Shown here piece after piece: positions 21,938 to 25,117 of a stretch of DNA of 25,117 nucleotides (position 1 is its first letter; each line of letters begins with the position of its first letter). This stretch comes from an uncultured Bacteroidales bacterium (GTDB lineage: Bacteria; Bacteroidota; Bacteroidia; Bacteroidales; P3). The DNA lies in NCBI GenBank assembly GCA_946540365.1, contig CAMNIH010000009.1, positions 1 to 25,117 of the forward strand, read 5' to 3'. The translations under genes and the position numbers were made by a program. Below the pieces are notes generated by a model, which was not told the origin of the DNA, searched no databases, and saw only the letters and a list, made by a program, of their open reading frames with translations.

Positions 21938-24301
21938 TTATTGGACTTTGCGCAGCATGGGCGAGCGGCTGAGGTCGGTGGGGTTGGTGCCGGGGACGCC
22001 TTCGGGTATCGGCATGCCGAGTTTCTTGAAATGCTCTTGCCAGTACTGCGGCAGACGGCCGTTCTTGTCGCGCCAGTTCATGGGCTTGGCCTCTATGAGG
22101 TGCTTGCCTTTGTCGCTGCAGTCGTCGAGGAAGACTTCGTAGACCAGCTCCGAGCAGTAGAGGGCGCCGTTGTCGGGCAGGAAGGCATTGTCGTAGGATT
22201 GGCCAATGAACGAGCGGGCGCGGGCAAGGACAGAGTCGATGGAGAAGCAGCCGGAATTGAAACGGTAGACATCGGGGAAGTCGCTGCTGCCATACTTTAT
22301 TGTGAGCGGGCGGCGGCTGACGCCGTAGCGCTGCGTGGCGTCGATGATCCACACCGTGTCGTCCACGCTCTCCACCAGCGCCACGTGGGTGTACTCGCCC
22401 GTGCTCTCGCGCACGGCGCTGCCCATGCCAGTGGTGTCGCGGAAGAAGAGCAGGTCGCCCGGCCGCAGGTCGAAGAGGCTGTTGTTGTTCAGGAAGCGGC
22501 GGTGCATCATGCCCTCCGGCATCATGGGCCGTAGGGCCTGCCACAGCGTGGGCTGGTAGGTGACGAAGCTCTCGCCTTCGCCAGCGACTTTCATGGGCAG
22601 CATCCAGGGGAAGTACTCGCCGCAGTCGGCATCGCTGTTGCCGTCGATCCTCAGCGTGTCGCCCTGGCGGTTGGTGAAGACGATGCGGTAGCCGCTGTAG
22701 CTGGTGCAGCCACCGTTACGGCTAAAGACCTTGTGCAGGTCCACCTCGCCCTCTTGCAGGCCGAAGTCCGATGGGGTGGGGAAGAGGCTGTAGACTTCGC
22801 CCAGACGCCTCAGAGTACTCTCCAGCGCCTCGACGGGGAAGGTGCGTTTGGCATGCCGCTTTTTCTCGACGGTATTTTCCTTTTCGCGCAGGAGGTCTCC
22901 CTTCCTGGTGTAGGCGATGGTTTGCTCCTCGTAGTGGAAGCAGCCGCCCACGTAGGTCTGTATCTCCACGCCCTGCAGGCCGCTCTCGAGGAAGCGGGCC
23001 AGCGGCTGGCGGTAGGTGTAGGGTTCGATGCGGCCGGCGGTGTCGACGCTGTAGTTCATGCCGTCGCCGCGCAGGATGACGACGCGGTCCTCGCGGTCGG
23101 GGTCAGCGTGCATCTCCCGAATACCAAGGGGCTTGGCCACGCGGTACCACCCCAGGGCATCCTGCAGGTAGATGCTCGTGCCGTCGGTGCGCCACAAGCG
23201 GCTGCCGTGGCTGAGGGTGGTCAGATACTCCGACGCATATTCGCCATACCAATCAATCAGTTCGGCGAAAACCTCCTCCAGCGTCTTTTCCTCGGTGTAG
23301 AAACCGCAGGTGTCGGTCCGGCCGTCGGGCGACACGCGCACCACGCCTTTCAGGGTGCTCAGGTAAATACTTCCGCCGAGGGTGCCGATGATGCTTCCGT
23401 CCACCCTGTCAAGTACCAATCGGTGGTGGTTCATGTCGGTCAGGTAGAGCAGCTGTCCGCTGTCGGTGACGGCCCAAAGGTTGCCGCTGACGGTGTCCAC
23501 CTCGTAGGTGGCCCAGGGCAGTGTTTGCCATTTAGGAGAGCTTCCCATTGGGGTGCAGAATGTGCTTTGGCTCAGAGTGGCAATGAGCCATCCGCGCCAG
23601 GGGCGGATGCGGTTCACCCACGAGTCTGAATAGATATCCTTCTCCATCAGCCCCTGTTCTATCGGGTTCGCCCATCGGTGGGCGGTGCGCCAGTTGTCGG
23701 AGGTGGAGTAGATGCCGCCACCGTAGGTACCGGCAAAGCCGCTGTCGGCGGTGACCATGTAGAGTTCTTCAACGCCACCCTCGCCGTCGTTGGGGTCTGC
23801 AAACGGGGGCTTCAGCGTGGTGAAGGATTGCCCTCGGTCGGTGCTGTAGACCATGCACTTGAACTTTCGGCCACTGGCTGCCGCCATCCACATTCGCCCG
23901 TCGGCATGGTAGCAGAAGCCATGCACCCAGACGAGGTTCTTGTCCACCTGCACAGTGTCCCACACGGCGCCGCCGGTGGTGGTGCGCAGCACGTAGTCCC
24001 CACCGTGCATATAGCCTGCTGCCACGGCGATGTCGTCGCCGAAGGCGGCTATGCGCTCTAAGGTGGCGCCTCCTATGTGCATCGGGTCTTCGTCCTTTAT
24101 TGCTGTGCGCCATGTGGCGCCGATGCTGTCGGCTGTGAAGATATCGCCGCAGCGTGTGCCAATCCACAGCCGCCCGGTGGTGGAGAGGTCGATGCGGTAG
24201 CCGCAGGAAATGGTGAGGTCCACGCGTCGGTCGCGCTGCTGGGCCTGGGCGACGGTGGCCAGCAGAAGGAGGGCTAATGCCAATAGGAAGGGTCTTTTCA
24301 T
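21938..24301 (-). CDS. Secreted beta-propeller protein fused to a YiiX-like permuted papain-fold hydrolase
   Basis: The chosen start is the ATG at 24301 (MKRPFLLALALLLLATVAQAQ), which gives a signal peptide and 787 residues; longer openings cross the divergent promoter. Residues from about 22 to 500 are beta-propeller-like, with BNR/sialidase-type strands (LRTTTGGAVWDTV, YSTDRGQSFTTL, GTYGGGIYSTSDNWRT). After a linker, residues from about 610 resemble the YiiX/YaeF branch of permuted NlpC/P60 hydrolases: LRPGDLLFFRD, His639 in YTHVALVE and Cys716 in LYCSELVYE. Such enzymes cleave peptide, amide or lipid ester bonds, and the substrate is unknown. The protein is probably periplasmic or secreted. 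No T9SS sorting domain follows. Possibly co-transcribed with purE. The domain calls are by motif, not by search. Confidence 0.8.
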   Translation of the reverse strand: MKRPFLLALALLLLATVAQAQQRDRRVDLTISCGYRIDLSTTGRLWIGTRCGDIFTADSIGATWRTAIKDEDPMHIGGATLERIAAFGDDIAVAAGYMHGGDYVLRTTTGGAVWDTVQVDKNLVWVHGFCYHADGRMWMAAASGRKFKCMVYSTDRGQSFTTLKPPFADPNDGEGGVEELYMVTADSGFAGTYGGGIYSTSDNWRTAHRWANPIEQGLMEKDIYSDSWVNRIRPWRGWLIATLSQSTFCTPMGSSPKWQTLPWATYEVDTVSGNLWAVTDSGQLLYLTDMNHHRLVLDRVDGSIIGTLGGSIYLSTLKGVVRVSPDGRTDTCGFYTEEKTLEEVFAELIDWYGEYASEYLTTLSHGSRLWRTDGTSIYLQDALGWYRVAKPLGIREMHADPDREDRVVILRGDGMNYSVDTAGRIEPYTYRQPLARFLESGLQGVEIQTYVGGCFHYEEQTIAYTRKGDLLREKENTVEKKRHAKRTFPVEALESTLRRLGEVYSLFPTPSDFGLQEGEVDLHKVFSRNGGCTSYSGYRIVFTNRQGDTLRIDGNSDADCGEYFPWMLPMKVAGEGESFVTYQPTLWQALRPMMPEGMMHRRFLNNNSLFDLRPGDLLFFRDTTGMGSAVRESTGEYTHVALVESVDDTVWIIDATQRYGVSRRPLTIKYGSSDFPDVYRFNSGCFSIDSVLARARSFIGQSYDNAFLPDNGALYCSELVYEVFLDDCSDKGKHLIEAKPMNWRDKNGRLPQYWQEHFKKLGMPIPEGVPGTNPTDLSRSPMLRKVQ

Positions 24302-24329
24302 TTTGATGTAGCATTGCACATTGTGGGTG

Positions 24330-24337
24330 CAAAAGTA
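24330..24337 (-). promoter_or_regulatory. Putative -7 box of the propeller/YiiX-like gene
   Basis: The minus strand reads TACTTTTG, matching TAnnTTTG, 28 bases upstream of the ATG at 24301. No exact TTTG lies at 19-21 bases; only a T-rich stretch is present. Confidence 0.55.
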
Positions 24338-24369
24338 CAAAATAAATCCCATACGTCGCGAAAAATGTG

Positions 24370-24377
24370 TATTTTTG
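24370..24377 (+). promoter_or_regulatory. Putative -7 box of the ABC exporter gene
   Basis: TATTTTTG matches TAnnTTTG and ends 10 bases before the ATG at 24388, implying a leader of only a few bases. No -33 TTTG is evident. Confidence 0.5.
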
Positions 24378-24387
24378 CAGCCGCAAT

Positions 24388-25117
24388 ATGGAGAACAACA
24401 ACACCTCAAAAATGGGCATCGGGGGACTGCTGCGGCGGCTGCTCCCCTTCGTGACGCCCTACCGCTGGCTGCTTGTGGCCACGCTGACACTGACCTTCCT
24501 CGGTTCGCTCATGGCGCAGGTCAACGCCGTTGTACTTGACAAGGCGGTCGACCGCATCAATGCCCTGCTGCACCTCGACGGCGGCTTCCAGTGGGCCGAG
24601 GCGGCGCGCCTGCTGCTCCTCATCAGCGCCATCCTCCTCGGAAAGGAGGTGCTCTCCGCCCTCATCACCTTCGGACAGCGCATCTTCGGCGAGAAGATAC
24701 GCATCAACGTCAGTCGCGACCTCTCGCTGCGTGTGGTGGACCGCATACTGACCTTCCGCATGGCCTTCTTCAGTCAGGACGGCAACGAGCCCGGCAAGCT
24801 GCAGACCCGCATCGACCGCGGCATCATGAGCCTCAGCAACACCGTCAAAAACTTCTTCATCGACATTCTGCCCCTCTTCACCAGCGCCGTGCTGGCCCTG
24901 GTGCTGATGTACGCCGCCAACGTGTATGTGGGCCTCGTGGCCACGGCCATCATCCCGGTCTACTTCTGGATTACCGCCGTGCAGGGGCGGAGGATGAAGG
25001 GCTGGCGACACCGCGTCTTCGGCACCCACCAGCAGCTGAGCCACGGCATACTGAACATCATTGAGAGCATGGGCGTCATCAAGTCGTTCAACCGCGAGCG
25101 GGTGGAGGCCGACAAGC
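24388..25117 (+). CDS. ABC exporter, membrane domain (5' part)
   Basis: The frame opens at ATG 24388 (MENNNTSKMG) and continues past the right edge; about 243 residues are visible. They match the N-terminal membrane domain of a type IV (MsbA/LmrA-like) ABC half-transporter. A helix starts near PYRWLLVATLTLTFLGS, then come LLLLISAILLGKEVLSAL, the coupling region RINVSRDLSLRVVDRILTF, FFSQDGNEPGKLQTRIDRG, and further helices around LFTSAVLALVLMYAANVYVGLVATAIIPVYFW. The nucleotide-binding domain lies outside the window, so substrate and subtype (lipid, peptide or drug export) are undetermined. It is divergent from the propeller/YiiX gene. Confidence 0.9.
   Translation, partial: MENNNTSKMGIGGLLRRLLPFVTPYRWLLVATLTLTFLGSLMAQVNAVVLDKAVDRINALLHLDGGFQWAEAARLLLLISAILLGKEVLSALITFGQRIFGEKIRINVSRDLSLRVVDRILTFRMAFFSQDGNEPGKLQTRIDRGIMSLSNTVKNFFIDILPLFTSAVLALVLMYAANVYVGLVATAIIPVYFWITAVQGRRMKGWRHRVFGTHQQLSHGILNIIESMGVIKSFNRERVEADK

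Noticed and set aside
24302..24490. N-terminal extension of the propeller/YiiX protein to 24490
   Set aside because: It would cross the divergent promoters and the ABC exporter start; the ATG at 24301 begins a textbook signal peptide.

Overview
The window comes from a GC-rich member of the Bacteroidetes, most likely order Bacteroidales. Three kinds of evidence agree. Several intergenic regions carry the Bacteroidetes -7 promoter motif TAnnTTTG, twice with a -33 TTTG at the right spacing. A gingipain-like C25 protease ends in a type IX secretion (T9SS) sorting domain. The M49 lipoprotein, the lamin-tail protein and the CapD-type membrane dehydratase are families typical of the phylum. I see no insertion sequence, prophage, integrase or CRISPR array. 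Genus cannot be decided from this sequence.

Layout. Positions 1-812 (minus) hold the N-terminal part of an M49 (dipeptidyl peptidase III-like) lipoprotein. A tRNA-Ser(GGA) follows with its own promoter and terminator. A minus-strand operon runs from 8781 down to 1061: a kamB-like P-loop protein, a kamC-like MutS-family ATPase, a flotillin/SPFH protein and a very large secreted C25 protease. A 398-bp intergenic region (8782-9179) separates it from the next operon and contains a 116-bp near-perfect palindrome built of 11-bp repeats, lying between two divergent promoters. From 9180 to 17199 (plus) runs a tightly packed eight-gene operon: rfbA, rfbC, rfbD (dTDP-rhamnose), then wbpB, wbpD, wbpE, wbpA (UDP-2,3-diacetamido-glucuronate), then a membrane UDP-GlcNAc 4,6-dehydratase homologue. 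Converging on it is a minus-strand trio: cardiolipin synthase-like phospholipase D, a CDP-alcohol phosphatidyltransferase and a secreted lamin-tail protein. Next come a plus-strand fusion of a nucleotide-kinase-like domain to a dCMP deaminase (20242-21270), a minus-strand pair of a secreted beta-propeller/YiiX-like cysteine hydrolase and purE (24301-21362), and the start of an ABC exporter (24388 to the right edge).

How the genes may work together. The largest theme is the cell envelope. The polysaccharide operon makes activated sugars but contains no glycosyltransferase, flippase or polymerase, so it feeds machinery encoded elsewhere. The Wbp steps present are those that, in Porphyromonas gingivalis, lead to the sugar linking T9SS cargo proteins to A-LPS. 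A T9SS cargo protease lies next to this operon, so a role in cargo anchoring is plausible but is an inference. The kamB/kamC-like pair resembles the reactivating factor of lysine 5,6-aminomutase, but the aminomutase genes are not in the window.

The items most worth a second look are the palindrome at 8859-8974, the Wbp operon beside a T9SS cargo gene, the kamBC-flotillin-protease operon, and the two multidomain fusions (propeller/YiiX hydrolase and kinase/dCMP deaminase).
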